From CAYUIV01 sp964444925 (lineage in GTDB: Bacteria; Pseudomonadota; Gammaproteobacteria; Diplorickettsiales; Diplorickettsiaceae): DNA of 64,000 nt. The position numbers were made by a program, and so were the translations under genes. The DNA lies in assembly GCA_964444925.1 (NCBI GenBank), contig CAYUIV010000003.1, positions 1 to 64,000 of the forward strand. The letters are read 5' to 3'. Below, piece after piece: positions 9,243 to 19,288 of this stretch. How positions within the stretch are numbered: the first letter of the stretch is position 1; the number at the start of each line of letters is the position of its first letter. The notes beneath the pieces are model-generated. The model was not told the origin of the DNA, made no database searches, and was given only the letters and a program-made list of their open reading frames with translations.

Positions 9243-10283
9243 ATGGTTATAAAAAAATTACGTGGTTGGCTATCAGAAGATTTATCAATTGATCTAGGAA
9301 CAGTCAATTGTCTGATCAGCGGTCGTAATGGTATTTTACTAAATGAACCCACGATGGTAGCAGAAAAAACAGGTAGTCCTAGACAAGTCATTGCAGTTGG
9401 CTCAGATGCAAAACCAATGTCGGGACGTACACCAGGTACGATTAAAATTGTACAACCTTTAAAAGATGGTGTCATTGCTGATCTTGATGCTACCGTTGCA
9501 ATGTTGCAATATTTTATTCGAAAAGTAAGTAAGAATCATCGTTATCTTAAATTAAGACCACGAATTTTAGTTTGTGTCCCTTGTGGCGCAACACCTGTAG
9601 AGCGTCGATTAATACGTGATTCTGTTTTAAAAGCAGGTGCACGTGAAGGTTACTTAATTGACGAGCCTATGGCTGCTGCAATAGGTGCAGGTTTACCCGT
9701 TGAACAACCAGGAGGGTCAATGGTCGTTGATATTGGAGGAGGAACAACAGAGGTAGCTGTAATCTCTTATGGAGGCATTGTAAGAGCACAATCTATTCCA
9801 ATTGCAGGAAATCGGTTTGATCAAGCGATCTCTAAATATATACGTGATCATTACTCTATTTCAGTCGGTGAAGCGACAGTAGAGCGCATTAAGCATCAAG
9901 TCGGTACCGCTTTTCCTACAGAAGAAAAGCTTGAAATTGAAACCTGTGGATTACATACAATAGAAGGTATTCCTAAATACTTCAAAATTACGGGTGCAGA
10001 AATTTTAGAAGTACTTGAAGAACCGCTAAACGAAATGATACAAGGCATTTTATATATTTTAAGAGATACATTACCTGAATTAGCCGGTGATATTGCAGAA
10101 CGAGGCATTATGTTAACAGGTGGGGGTGCATTACTTCGCAATATCGATAGATTAATTCAAGTTAAAACCAACACAAAGGTAACCATTGCAGAAGAACCGC
10201 TAACGTGTGTTGCACGTGGAGGAGGACATGCACTTGCTTTAATGGATAAGATGAATCATCCTCTATTACTTGCAACAGAATAA
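9243..10283 (+). CDS. mreB: rod shape-determining protein MreB (actin-like)
   Basis: Bacterial actin homologue that polymerises under the inner membrane and guides lateral cell-wall synthesis. It is 346 residues, full length. The phosphate 1 loop (IDLGTVNCLI) is near the N-terminus, phosphate 2 is VVDIGGGTTEVAVIS, and the adenosine motif LTGGGALLRNID is near the C-terminus. The usual Ala-Asn of DLGTAN is Val-Asn here. mreC follows 20 bp downstream. Retention implies a rod or at least walled cell. Confidence 0.98.
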   Translation: MVIKKLRGWLSEDLSIDLGTVNCLISGRNGILLNEPTMVAEKTGSPRQVIAVGSDAKPMSGRTPGTIKIVQPLKDGVIADLDATVAMLQYFIRKVSKNHRYLKLRPRILVCVPCGATPVERRLIRDSVLKAGAREGYLIDEPMAAAIGAGLPVEQPGGSMVVDIGGGTTEVAVISYGGIVRAQSIPIAGNRFDQAISKYIRDHYSISVGEATVERIKHQVGTAFPTEEKLEIETCGLHTIEGIPKYFKITGAEILEVLEEPLNEMIQGILYILRDTLPELAGDIAERGIMLTGGGALLRNIDRLIQVKTNTKVTIAEEPLTCVARGGGHALALMDKMNHPLLLATE

Positions 10284-10303
10284 ACTTTTAATACAGTAAT
10301 CGC

Positions 10304-11122
10304 TTGTTTTTCGATCAGAAAATTGCAGAAAAAATTAGCTACTATTACGCTATTTTTTTCTTTTTTTTAATGACATGTATAGGATTAGATTATTGTAAAA
10401 AACTCAACTGGACTCGGAAGGTAACGCATCAATTGAGGTATTCAATTGCATACACGGTGCACACACCTATTAAGCAATATCTGAAATATTATCAACAGCT
10501 TTTTCAAGCAAATGCAGTATATCAGGCACATCAACAGTTACAAGAAAATTACACACAGTTAAAAGCACAGATACAAAATTATGCTGAAATAAAACGGGAA
10601 AATCAGCAACTTCATGAGCTACTGCATAGCTTTCACTCTTCTAAAAAATACCATACGACGTTAGCACGTCTTCTACATGTTAAGATAAATACTCAAGTAT
10701 GTGAGATTTTACTTGAAAGTTTAGCAAAGATAGATAAAAAGAAAGATTTAGTGATACTCGATCAACACGGTGTAGTGGGTAGAGTCATTGAGATAGCGCC
10801 TCTTCTAAAAGTGTTGCGAATCGATGACAAGCGAAGTGCAGTACCTGTTGAGATAGAGCGCAATGGATTGAGAGGTATTTTATTGGGCCAAGGATTAAAC
10901 CAGCCGTTAATTGTAAAATACTTTTCAAAAACACAAGATGTGCGTGTGGGGGACAAACTCATTACATCAGGATTAGGTGGAATATATCCAAAAGGCTATT
11001 TAGTAAGCTATATTACACATATTAAAAATGAGACAGATAATTTTTATCTTAGCATTAGTGCAGCTCCCATGGCTGCGCTTGATAAAAATCATTTACTGCT
11101 TATCTTGCAAACAACCATCTAG
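10304..11122 (+). CDS. mreC: rod shape-determining protein MreC
   Basis: Inner-membrane protein linking MreB to the cell-wall synthases. It is 272 residues: an N-terminal membrane helix (about 13-27), a coiled coil rich in Gln/Glu/Leu (about 65-110), then the beta-rich periplasmic domain with the VVGRVIE and VRVGDKLITSGLGG motifs. The C-terminal Pro-rich tail of enterobacterial MreC is absent. The start is a TTG; the next in-frame ATG lies inside the membrane helix, so TTG is more likely. Confidence 0.95.
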   Translation: MFFDQKIAEKISYYYAIFFFFLMTCIGLDYCKKLNWTRKVTHQLRYSIAYTVHTPIKQYLKYYQQLFQANAVYQAHQQLQENYTQLKAQIQNYAEIKRENQQLHELLHSFHSSKKYHTTLARLLHVKINTQVCEILLESLAKIDKKKDLVILDQHGVVGRVIEIAPLLKVLRIDDKRSAVPVEIERNGLRGILLGQGLNQPLIVKYFSKTQDVRVGDKLITSGLGGIYPKGYLVSYITHIKNETDNFYLSISAAPMAALDKNHLLLILQTTI

Positions 11123-11143
11123 CTGTACTTCCAAAAAAGTTTT

Positions 11144-12448
11144 CTAATCTTGTTCAAGATAATTTTTTTCCAACTCTTTTGGTAAGTAAACGATTGAAAC
11201 TAATAAGCTAATACCGCAGGTAATGACAATGTAGTAGTAGAAAAAATGTTCTATGCCAAATGATTTTGTTAATAGTGCAATTGATTCAGCTGAACCCCCA
11301 AAAAGGGCATTTGCAATACCATAACAAAATCCAACACCTAAAGCGCGCACTTCTTTAGGGAATAATTCTGCTTTAATCAAACCTCCAATTGAAGTGTATA
11401 GACTGAGGGAAGCCAGTATAATAGTAATTAATCCAAATGCAAGGTAAGGATTTGGATTTTTTTGTAACAGATAAAATGTAGGTAAAGTTAATACCATGAG
11501 CAAAGCATTGGAAAGTAGCATAGGTATTAAACGTCCAATACGATCGGAGAGCGCTCCAAAAATAGGTTGTAAGCACATGCAGATAAATAAAGCGCTGACC
11601 ATGATCAAATTTGATGTCGTTTTTGGCATACCTATAGAATGAACCAAGTATTTTTGCATGTAGACCGTAAATGTATAAAAACTCAGTGAGCCGGCAGCGG
11701 TTGTAATGAAAACTGTTATGACTGCTTTTTGGTGACGTAATAATGTACTTAGACTTCCTGCATTTTTGACTGGTGTTTTTTTACCTGTTGCTTCTTCTTG
11801 CAAAGAAAAACGTAACCAAACAGTTACTAGTGAACCCACGGCACCAATTACAAATGGGATACGCCATCCCCAACTTTCAAGCTGTTGATTTGATAGAATT
11901 TGTTGCAAAAATACTAAAACAAGTGTTGCAATCAGCTGTCCTCCGATAAGGGTGGTGTATTGAAAAGAACCCAAGAAACCTCGTCTATTTTTCATAGACA
12001 CTTCACTCATATATGTTGCACTAGTGCCATAGCCTCCACCTACCGCTAGGCCTTGTAATAAGCGGGCACATAAAAGAACAAAGGGTGCCCCATAACCAAT
12101 GCTAGAATAAGTTGGTGTAATAGCTAGTAGCAAAGAACCTGCAAACATGACAAGACCAGAGTGAATAAGCGCTCTATTACGTCCTTGTCGATCTGCAAGT
12201 CGACCGTAGAACCAGCCACCAATAGGACGGGCGATAAAACCCGCTGCAAAAATTCCGGCAGCCTGTAACAATTGTACAGTTTTATCATAACTTGGAAAAA
12301 AAGAGCCAGCAAAATAGACGGAAGAAAAAGCGTAAAAATAAAAACCCATCCATTCTAAAAGATTGCCAAAAGAGGCTTTAATAATTGAAGTAATGCGCTG
12401 TTGATCAGAAACATTGTGACCTTTCAAGTTTGATACGCTAGAAATCAT
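11144..12448 (-). CDS. kgtP: MFS metabolite:H+ symporter, 2-oxoglutarate permease (KgtP) type
   Basis: Twelve-span major facilitator of the MHS family, about 434 residues. It follows E. coli KgtP closely along its whole length: NLLEWMGFYFYAF in TM1, RPIGGWFYGRLADRQGR in the loop 2-3 signature, VGGGYGTSATYMSEV in TM4-5, and AAGSLSFYTFTVYMQKYL mid-protein. It probably imports 2-oxoglutarate with protons, though related carriers take proline, citrate or shikimate. ATG at 12448 is preferred to the upstream TTG at 12460. It lies on the opposite strand between mreC and mreD, splitting a normally tight operon. Confidence 0.88.
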   Translation of the reverse strand: MISSVSNLKGHNVSDQQRITSIIKASFGNLLEWMGFYFYAFSSVYFAGSFFPSYDKTVQLLQAAGIFAAGFIARPIGGWFYGRLADRQGRNRALIHSGLVMFAGSLLLAITPTYSSIGYGAPFVLLCARLLQGLAVGGGYGTSATYMSEVSMKNRRGFLGSFQYTTLIGGQLIATLVLVFLQQILSNQQLESWGWRIPFVIGAVGSLVTVWLRFSLQEEATGKKTPVKNAGSLSTLLRHQKAVITVFITTAAGSLSFYTFTVYMQKYLVHSIGMPKTTSNLIMVSALFICMCLQPIFGALSDRIGRLIPMLLSNALLMVLTLPTFYLLQKNPNPYLAFGLITIILASLSLYTSIGGLIKAELFPKEVRALGVGFCYGIANALFGGSAESIALLTKSFGIEHFFYYYIVITCGISLLVSIVYLPKELEKNYLEQD

Positions 12449-13162
12449 GCAGATACCCAAAATAAAACTAAATAATTATGCTTTTTCAGTATAAAACGCG
12501 AAAAAGACTTAAGAATGCAGCTGTCGGCAATAATAACTGTATACTTTTGGTTTTTCAAGTTTGATGCAGTCTAACACGTTTTCATAAAATACCTTGCACG
12601 CGTCACAGTCATATACAACCTATGATTACGCAACTGTACATATATCGTGTTTTTACTTCATATCATCAAAGTGATTTTTGATATGTGATATGCCTTTTTG
12701 CAACTAATAGAAATGTTTTTATCGGAAGGTAAAAACTGAAAAGGTTGGAATAAGCCATGAAAATATGTGTATTATTCTTTCAGCAACATCATATATCTCA
12801 TCTAGTTACTGACATGACTCAACGAAAATTCATTTTATATATTGTAGTCGTTGAGCATAGAGAAGATTAGTTCAATTATTACCACAAGGTGTAGAAAACA
12901 AAATGTAGTTTCATCAATAATTTAAAACTCTATTGCGTGCATTTTTACATGACCCCTTGTTACAAGAGAAGGTCATAATATAATTAATTATTTAAAAATA
13001 GTGATAGAAAGACTATTGAGCATGCGGGATACTTTAGTCGCTAATGTTCTCTAAAACAGCTATAATTTTTAACATTTTTTATTTTCACAGAAATGTACAT
13101 GCTAATAGCGCAAAAATATTTATTCATTGAAATTATCTTATCATGATGCTTTAAGATTTATC
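12449..13162. other. long non-coding stretch between kgtP and mreD
   Basis: About 700 AT-rich bases. Only short frames occur, the longest neat one being 37 codons from an ATG at 12757, with no recognisable content. No RNA, repeat or terminal inverted repeats seen. It may be the decayed remnant of whatever brought kgtP into the mre locus; this is inferred from position only. Confidence 0.5.
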
Positions 13163-13756
13163 ATGTATTTTCCTTATCCATCAATAAAGCGGATGCAACT
13201 ACTTACTTGGCATGTATTACTTGCTCTTAGTAAAGTACTATATACGTTGTTGCTCATGCATGTTGCTGTTGGACTTACTATATTACCCTTGCAAGAAAAA
13301 TTTCTTATGTATTGGCCTTTATGGCCTTCTATCTTAGCAATTTTGTGGTCTTTTTGTTTCTCTTACAAAATTGTGATTTTACCAATTTTTGGTATGGGAC
13401 TAATTCTTGACCATTTCACGCATGCCTGTGCCGGTACACATGCACTCGCTTTACTCACGGTTAATTATTTCAGTTACTGTTGTTTTTCAGAAGAGCGTTC
13501 TTTTCCGATTGAAAAGGTGACTTATATCGTTACACTCTGTTCATTGTTTATTATATATCAACTGTTGTTATGGAGTATTCAGCGCATTACGTTAGTTCCT
13601 GTTTCAAAATTTCCACAACATATATTAATCCACGCAGTTATCAGTACAATGATTTATCTTATTTCTATTAATACAATTCGTGCCGGTTATCAACGTTTAA
13701 CCCCACGTCATGCTTTAATAGAATTTATAATTCAATGGATTAAAAGCGCTTCTTAG
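13163..13756 (+). CDS. mreD: rod shape-determining protein MreD
   Basis: Small polytopic membrane partner of MreC. It is about 197 residues with five or six hydrophobic segments. Two landmarks match MreD: a YWPLWPSILAILW segment (E. coli F-R-P-N-W) and PIFGMGLILDHFTHACAGTHAL, which corresponds to the family's GxxxGxxxD core. ATG 13163 is chosen; a TTG at 13127 would add 12 residues. It is separated from mreBC by kgtP and a long gap, so it must have its own promoter. Overall similarity is modest. Confidence 0.78.
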   Translation: MYFPYPSIKRMQLLTWHVLLALSKVLYTLLLMHVAVGLTILPLQEKFLMYWPLWPSILAILWSFCFSYKIVILPIFGMGLILDHFTHACAGTHALALLTVNYFSYCCFSEERSFPIEKVTYIVTLCSLFIIYQLLLWSIQRITLVPVSKFPQHILIHAVISTMIYLISINTIRAGYQRLTPRHALIEFIIQWIKSAS

Positions 13757-13855
13757 TTGATAGCAGTGCATTACAATGAAAAAAGATAACGTTTCATAAA
13801 ATTCCTGTTGTGTGCTGCATGCATTGAGATGGATGAGTATGAATGATAAAAAATA

Positions 13856-14722
13856 TTATTTTAAAAAAACTGTTTGAGTAGTAAAACGTTGAATATCAAA
13901 AGATAATTCATTTAAAAAATGCTGAATATTTTCAAAGCGATTTGTATCATCGAACAATTCACATGTTTTATAAAACTGCACATAGTTGCATATCATCAAT
14001 TCTATTTGACGTATTGATAAAACAGCATATAGATTTTTAGCTTCTTTAGGTTGATGAGGTACTGTTTTTAATTTACAGCGCGTTAGTTTAATCAGGCAAT
14101 ATAGTGATGCATTATATAGATCCACAAGATCTGATTTAATTTGAGAGAAGTGATTGATTTGAGCGTGTACATCTTGGATTCGAGAAAAGTACGCCGGCAT
14201 CATTTTTTTTAAGCATTGTAGCGCGTGCAAGCACTGTGTGATTGTTTGCACACATTGTTCCACTTTTTGCATTTGCCAGTATTCAATAAAATAAAAAGTA
14301 GTATTCAGTACACTTGTTTCTTGAGAGATGAGTAATACATTAACAAAATGCTCTAGATGTTCTAAGTGATTGTGAGTTAACTCAAAGAGCATGCGATAAG
14401 AAGCAAGTTTAATTTCTTCTACTTTATTGTGGGCTTGGATTGCCACCTTATCCTGAGAAAAAAATGCCGTAAAAGTATCAAAATTAATTGAAAGAATATT
14501 ATTACACTGCTTTACTTGTTGCCTTTTTTGATCGTACTGCTGTAAATAGCGAATTAATTGTTCAATAATGCTCAGCGTTTCTGGCAACGTCTTTTCTACA
14601 ACTGTAGTGCATAGTGCTTGAAAAGCTTTTTCAACTGTTTCTATCTCATTACAGCTGTATTGAGAGCATTTAGTCAATACTGGAACGGTACAATTAGTAT
14701 CAAGAGATTGAGGCGTTTGCAT
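13856..14722 (-). CDS. hypothetical helical, Cys-rich protein, 288 aa
   Basis: Not recognised. The product is predicted almost entirely alpha-helical, with 12 Cys and many His, Gln and Leu, and no signal peptide or membrane helix. Heptad-like stretches (KVEQCVQTITQCLHALQCLKK) suggest coiled coil or a helical bundle. The internal ATG at 14722 has an AAGGA Shine-Dalgarno seven bases upstream, so it is preferred over the ATG eight codons earlier. It is downstream of and co-directional with topA, about 100 bp away. It could be a lineage-specific effector or a structural protein; function unknown. Confidence 0.7.
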   Translation of the reverse strand: MQTPQSLDTNCTVPVLTKCSQYSCNEIETVEKAFQALCTTVVEKTLPETLSIIEQLIRYLQQYDQKRQQVKQCNNILSINFDTFTAFFSQDKVAIQAHNKVEEIKLASYRMLFELTHNHLEHLEHFVNVLLISQETSVLNTTFYFIEYWQMQKVEQCVQTITQCLHALQCLKKMMPAYFSRIQDVHAQINHFSQIKSDLVDLYNASLYCLIKLTRCKLKTVPHQPKEAKNLYAVLSIRQIELMICNYVQFYKTCELFDDTNRFENIQHFLNELSFDIQRFTTQTVFLK

Positions 14723-14825
14723 AATGACATCCTTTTTCTGTAACAAATGCTTTAAGAAATATTTTTACATTCCTTGTAAGATTACTTTAACACAATTAGC
14801 TATTCATGTGATGAATTATTTTCTT

Positions 14826-17126
14826 TTAGAAAGGTGTAGCATATTGACAGGTTTTACGCGGACAAACTTTTTCTTTCCCTTTGCGTTTCGTGATTCTAAG
14901 CATTAGAATTGACCATGCACATGTGGGACATACTTCTGCAAGTGGCTCACCCCATATCGCGTATTGGCAATCGGGATATCGTGCACACGAATAAAAAATT
15001 TTTTCATAACGTGATTTTCTTTTTAGCAAATCAGCTTGATGACATTCAGGACATTGTATCTTTGTGCTGATCGGTTTTTCAATGGATTCAATGTATCTGC
15101 ATTTTGGATAATGGCTGCAACCAATAAATTTTCCATAGCGACCTTGTTTAATATGTAGCGTTGCATTGCATTGAGGGCATAGGCGATCGGTGATGGTCTC
15201 TGGAGTAGTATTGCTATCTTCTTGATTCAAATTGCGTGTGTAATCACATTCTGGGTAAGCAGAACAGCCGATGAAATTACCTCGTTTTCCTAAACGTTTT
15301 GTCAACATTTTCCCGCATTTAGGACAGTTTTCTTCGAGTTTTTCTTGTGTTACATCAGCTCTTTGAACAGTTGATTCAATTTGCTCGATTCTTTGCTTAA
15401 AGGTAATCCAAAAATCTTTTAAAATAGGTTTCCACCTTTTTTCTCCTCGTGCAATTTCGTCTAGGGCATCTTCTAACTTTGCAGTAAAACCATAATCAAT
15501 ATACTGATTAAAGTAATTGATCAAGAATTGATACACTACTTTTCCAACATCAGTTGGTTGAAAACGTTTTTTGACGAGTGTCACATACTCTCGCTGCAAT
15601 AAAGTAGTAATAATAGGTACATAAGTTGAGGGACGACCAATGTCATAGACTTCTAAATTTTTAATTAAACTTGCCTCATTATACCGTGGAGGTGCTTCTG
15701 TAAAATGTTGATCTGCAGTGATTTCTTGTAGCTTGATGCGCTCACCTATTTCTAATAAAGGTAAAAAAATTTTTTCATGCGTAATGGTCGTTAGCGCCTC
15801 ATCAGCATTCTTTATGTCTTCTGTTTCTTGATAAATGTTTAAAAATCCTGCATGCAATACAGTTGTTCCTGTTGCATGATACCTATTCTCTTTTGTATCG
15901 ATAAAATCAATGGATAAAGATTCAAGTGTTGCATGAGTCATTTGAGATGCAACAGTACGCTTCCAGATCAAATCATATAGACGTTGTTGCTCCTCGTTAA
16001 GTGCGTGTTTAATCGTTTCTGGAGTATACGCCACGTAAGTTGGTCGGATTGCTTCGTGAGCTTCTTGTGCATTTTTACTTTTTGTCTTGAAAATACGTGA
16101 TGTAGAGACACTGACGTGTTGGCCGTATTGCTCTTTAATAAACCGATGAATAGAAGAAAGTGCTTCTTTTGACAAGGTAGTTGAGTCTGTACGCATATAA
16201 GTAATTAATCCAACTAGCCCTTCGCCAATATCAACACCTTCGTATAGTTGTTGCGCAATAAACATCGTTTTTTTAGCAGTAAATCCTAATTTATGTGCTG
16301 CTTCTTGCTGTAATGTAGACGTAATAAAAGGAGCAGCCGGTTGTTTTTTTCTCTCTTTTTTCTGGACATGTTGTACTGTCAATACACCGTTGGCGGCTTT
16401 GAATAAAGCGCTTTTAGCAATATGTGCTGCCTTTTCTGTCGTAATATCAAATTGTGCTAACTTTTTATTGTCATAAACAGTAAGTTTTGCCTGAAATGTT
16501 TTTGTTTGTTCGTATAAAAGACAAGCAGAAAGTGTCCAATATTCTTTTGACTCAAATTTTTCAATCTCTAGTTCACGTTCTGTAATGAGACGTAATGCAG
16601 GACTTTGTACTCGCCCTGCTGATAATCCTCTGCGTACTTTTTTCCATAGTAGAGGAGATAATGTAAAGCCAACTAAATAATCTAGCGCTCGCCGCGCTTG
16701 TTGTGCATCAATAAGATGCATCGAAAGATTTTTAGGATGTGCAATTGCTTCTTTTATTGCGTTCTGCGTAATTTCATGAAAAATAATACGATAAACGTTT
16801 ATGTTTTCTAATACTTTTTTTTCTTTTAAAAATTCATGAATATGCCAGGCGATTGCTTCTCCTTCTCGATCAGGGTCTGTTGCAAGATAAAGATTCAGTT
16901 TACCTTTGACGGCTTTAGCAATGATTTTTGCATATTTTTCATTTCTTAAAATGAGTTGATAGTGCATTACAAAATCTTTTTCCGGTTCTACTGCCCCTGT
17001 CTTAGGAATAAGATCACGAATGTGGCCATAAGAGGAAAGTGTTTCAAACTCTTGACCAAGATATTTTTGGATAGTTTTAGCTTTTGCGGGTGATTCAACA
17101 ATCACTAAATTTTTGGCAGCGCTCAT
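14826..17126 (-). CDS. topA: DNA topoisomerase I
   Basis: Type IA topoisomerase that relaxes negative supercoils. It is 766 residues (E. coli 865). The TOPRIM domain has Glu11 and the DPDREGEAIAW motif at 84-94, and the active-site tyrosine is Tyr310 in LITYMRTDST. Four C-terminal zinc-finger-like Cys4 units follow (CPKC, CPQC, CPEC and CPTC), and the protein ends soon after the last one, so the Zn-free ribbon region of E. coli is absent. It is transcribed away from wrbA. Confidence 0.97.
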   Translation of the reverse strand: MSAAKNLVIVESPAKAKTIQKYLGQEFETLSSYGHIRDLIPKTGAVEPEKDFVMHYQLILRNEKYAKIIAKAVKGKLNLYLATDPDREGEAIAWHIHEFLKEKKVLENINVYRIIFHEITQNAIKEAIAHPKNLSMHLIDAQQARRALDYLVGFTLSPLLWKKVRRGLSAGRVQSPALRLITERELEIEKFESKEYWTLSACLLYEQTKTFQAKLTVYDNKKLAQFDITTEKAAHIAKSALFKAANGVLTVQHVQKKERKKQPAAPFITSTLQQEAAHKLGFTAKKTMFIAQQLYEGVDIGEGLVGLITYMRTDSTTLSKEALSSIHRFIKEQYGQHVSVSTSRIFKTKSKNAQEAHEAIRPTYVAYTPETIKHALNEEQQRLYDLIWKRTVASQMTHATLESLSIDFIDTKENRYHATGTTVLHAGFLNIYQETEDIKNADEALTTITHEKIFLPLLEIGERIKLQEITADQHFTEAPPRYNEASLIKNLEVYDIGRPSTYVPIITTLLQREYVTLVKKRFQPTDVGKVVYQFLINYFNQYIDYGFTAKLEDALDEIARGEKRWKPILKDFWITFKQRIEQIESTVQRADVTQEKLEENCPKCGKMLTKRLGKRGNFIGCSAYPECDYTRNLNQEDSNTTPETITDRLCPQCNATLHIKQGRYGKFIGCSHYPKCRYIESIEKPISTKIQCPECHQADLLKRKSRYEKIFYSCARYPDCQYAIWGEPLAEVCPTCAWSILMLRITKRKGKEKVCPRKTCQYATPF

Positions 17127-17278
17127 GAAAATGTAGTAAATGAATTAAGAAAATATAATGTAATAGCAATTTGCAATGTTTATTACAAAGTATGAACGAT
17201 TAATATTATACATAATTGCTTTTATATAATACTTATCATACTCATTGATTGTGCAAAATAATGAGTTTTAGTGGTAAT

Positions 17279-17878
17279 TCATTTTTCAGCTTGAAACTTC
17301 AATGCAAAAGATGCGATACGTTGACCCACCTTGAAACATAGCTGTTTTTCTTCTTTAGAAATTTCAAATTGATGTTTTTCACCTGAGAAATGGCTTGGTC
17401 CATAAGGTGTACCACCAGACCGTGTGGTTGACAGTGCTTGTTCGGAGTAAGGTAGTCCAAGAAAGCAAACGCCTTGATGCAAAAGCACAGCGGCCATGTG
17501 CAGTAAAGTACTTTCTTGTCCGCCATGTAAGCTGGAAGCAGAAGTAAAAACAGCAGCAGGTTTATCAATCAGTGAACCTTCTATCCAAACAGGCGTAAGC
17601 GTATCTATAAAATATTTTAAAGATGATGCCATACTTCCAAAATACGCTGGACTTCCCAAAATAATTCCACTACAGTTTCTCACATCATCTATTGTTGCAT
17701 ACAGCGGTCCTTCTTTTGGAACGTTGTTTGAAGATATAGTTGAGGAATCGACAAGAGAGGGAACTGTACGTATTTTTGCTTCAATTTCTGAAAATTGATC
17801 GATACCTTTTGCAATGTGTCTGGCCATACTTGCAGTGGTACCTTTTTTACTATAATAAAGAATAAGAATATAAGGCAT
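17279..17878 (-). CDS. wrbA: NAD(P)H:quinone oxidoreductase, WrbA-type flavoprotein
   Basis: Flavodoxin-like FMN protein reducing quinones by two electrons, an antioxidant role. It is 199 residues (E. coli WrbA 198). The N-terminal phosphate-binding loop is YYSKKGTTASMARHIAKGI, the second FMN loop GSPAYFGSMASSLKYFID, and the C-terminal part has the TPYGPSHFSG stretch. The start at 17878 (MPYILIL) matches the family; an upstream in-frame start would add 21 non-family residues. Confidence 0.95.
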   Translation of the reverse strand: MPYILILYYSKKGTTASMARHIAKGIDQFSEIEAKIRTVPSLVDSSTISSNNVPKEGPLYATIDDVRNCSGIILGSPAYFGSMASSLKYFIDTLTPVWIEGSLIDKPAAVFTSASSLHGGQESTLLHMAAVLLHQGVCFLGLPYSEQALSTTRSGGTPYGPSHFSGEKHQFEISKEEKQLCFKVGQRIASFALKFQAEK

Positions 17879-18076
17879 CGTGATATGAATAGTTGAGTAC
17901 TTATTTAATATTAGTTTAACGCTAGATAGGATTGATAACAAATGAAACGCATTGTATAGAAGAGTATTTCGTGTTATAAAACAGATTAAAATGTTTAGTG
18001 TAAAAGCTATTTTGTCAATAGCAAAATTATTTATTTTTCACTATGAAAAATACCTTATTTAATTGGAGTAAACTCG

Positions 18077-19288
18077 ATGTCAGTGACTTTGGAGAAATTA
18101 TTTGCGTCAAAAGTGCATCTTGGACATTTACGACGTTTTAGAGAGCCTAAGATGGCACCTTTTACGTTTAACTCAAAAAATGTACATTTGAAAACGCAGC
18201 TGATTGATCTTGATCAAACACAAAAATATTTGCAAAAAGCATATGATTTTGTAAAAAATCTAGCAAGCCGTCCTGGAAGTAAAATTTTATTTGTTGGTAC
18301 AAAACGTATTGCACAGCCTATCATAAAAGAACAAGCAATCCGTGCAAACATGCCATATGTTGACCAGTATTGGCTGGGTGGCACTCTGACAAATTACCGT
18401 ACCATTCGTGATTCCGTTAAACGCCTCAAAAGCATCATCACAACACGTCAAAGCCAAAAAGTTGAGCAGATGACTAAAAAAGAAATACGTCATTTAGAGC
18501 GAAAACAAATTAAATTAGAAAGAGGTGTAGGTGGTATTACAGAAATGTCAGGTTTACCTGATGCACTATTTATTATTGATATAGGACATGAACATATTGC
18601 GGTGAGTGAAGCAAGAAAATTAAAAATTCCTGTCATAGGCGTGGTTGATACGAATAATTCGCCAGAAGGTATTGACTATCTTATTCCAGGAAACGATGAT
18701 GCCATTTCTGCTGTAACTTTATATGCAACTTTAATTGCAGATGCAGTTCTAGAAGGCACTCAATTCATAGTTGATCGTGAAAAGGTAGATGCAGCACCTC
18801 AACCGGTCATTAAAAAAGTTAAAAGAGTTCTTGATAAAATTTCTTCAAGCATCTCCAATACTGTCACGACCATTCAAGAATCCGTAGCTTCACCGATCAA
18901 TGAAACAATTCCTACGCCTATTAAAGAAGACACAACAGATCGTTTTGATATATCAGAAGAACATTCTTTTAATTCAGAGGAGGAAAACCTTGACAAAAAG
19001 GTGCAAACTGTTTTTGCAAACACGACTGATGATGAAATTTTAAATACAGTACATGCTCAAGAAATAGAACAAAATATTGCAGATATTACAGTGCATACAA
19101 ATCAAGATGAAAAACTTGCTGAAGTAGTAGAAGCTACAGAGACAACTACTGGTCAAGATATAGTAGAAGATGAAGATAGGTCGCATGACTTAGAAGAAAC
19201 AGTACACGAAAATAGCCTGATTGAGTCACCCATTTATACTGAACAAATGCAAAATAATGATACTGAATCGGGGGAGGAAAAAATATAA
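18077..19288 (+). CDS. rpsB: 30S ribosomal protein S2 with long acidic C-terminal extension
   Basis: Small-subunit protein on the back of the 30S head-body junction. The first 235 residues are ordinary S2 (HLGHLRR near the start, FVGTKRIAQ, WLGGTLTNY, PDALFIIDIG, IPVIGVVDTN). Residues from about 240 to 403 are an added Glu/Asp/Thr/Ser-rich, probably disordered tail; family members usually end near 240-260. GGAG lies upstream of the ATG. Its stop overlaps the tsf start by one base (TAATG), so the two are coupled. Confidence 0.97.
   Translation: MSVTLEKLFASKVHLGHLRRFREPKMAPFTFNSKNVHLKTQLIDLDQTQKYLQKAYDFVKNLASRPGSKILFVGTKRIAQPIIKEQAIRANMPYVDQYWLGGTLTNYRTIRDSVKRLKSIITTRQSQKVEQMTKKEIRHLERKQIKLERGVGGITEMSGLPDALFIIDIGHEHIAVSEARKLKIPVIGVVDTNNSPEGIDYLIPGNDDAISAVTLYATLIADAVLEGTQFIVDREKVDAAPQPVIKKVKRVLDKISSSISNTVTTIQESVASPINETIPTPIKEDTTDRFDISEEHSFNSEEENLDKKVQTVFANTTDDEILNTVHAQEIEQNIADITVHTNQDEKLAEVVEATETTTGQDIVEDEDRSHDLEETVHENSLIESPIYTEQMQNNDTESGEEKI

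Noticed and set aside
12757..12870. 37-codon frame between kgtP and mreD
   Set aside because: Too short, no recognisable motif, and the region around it looks decayed.
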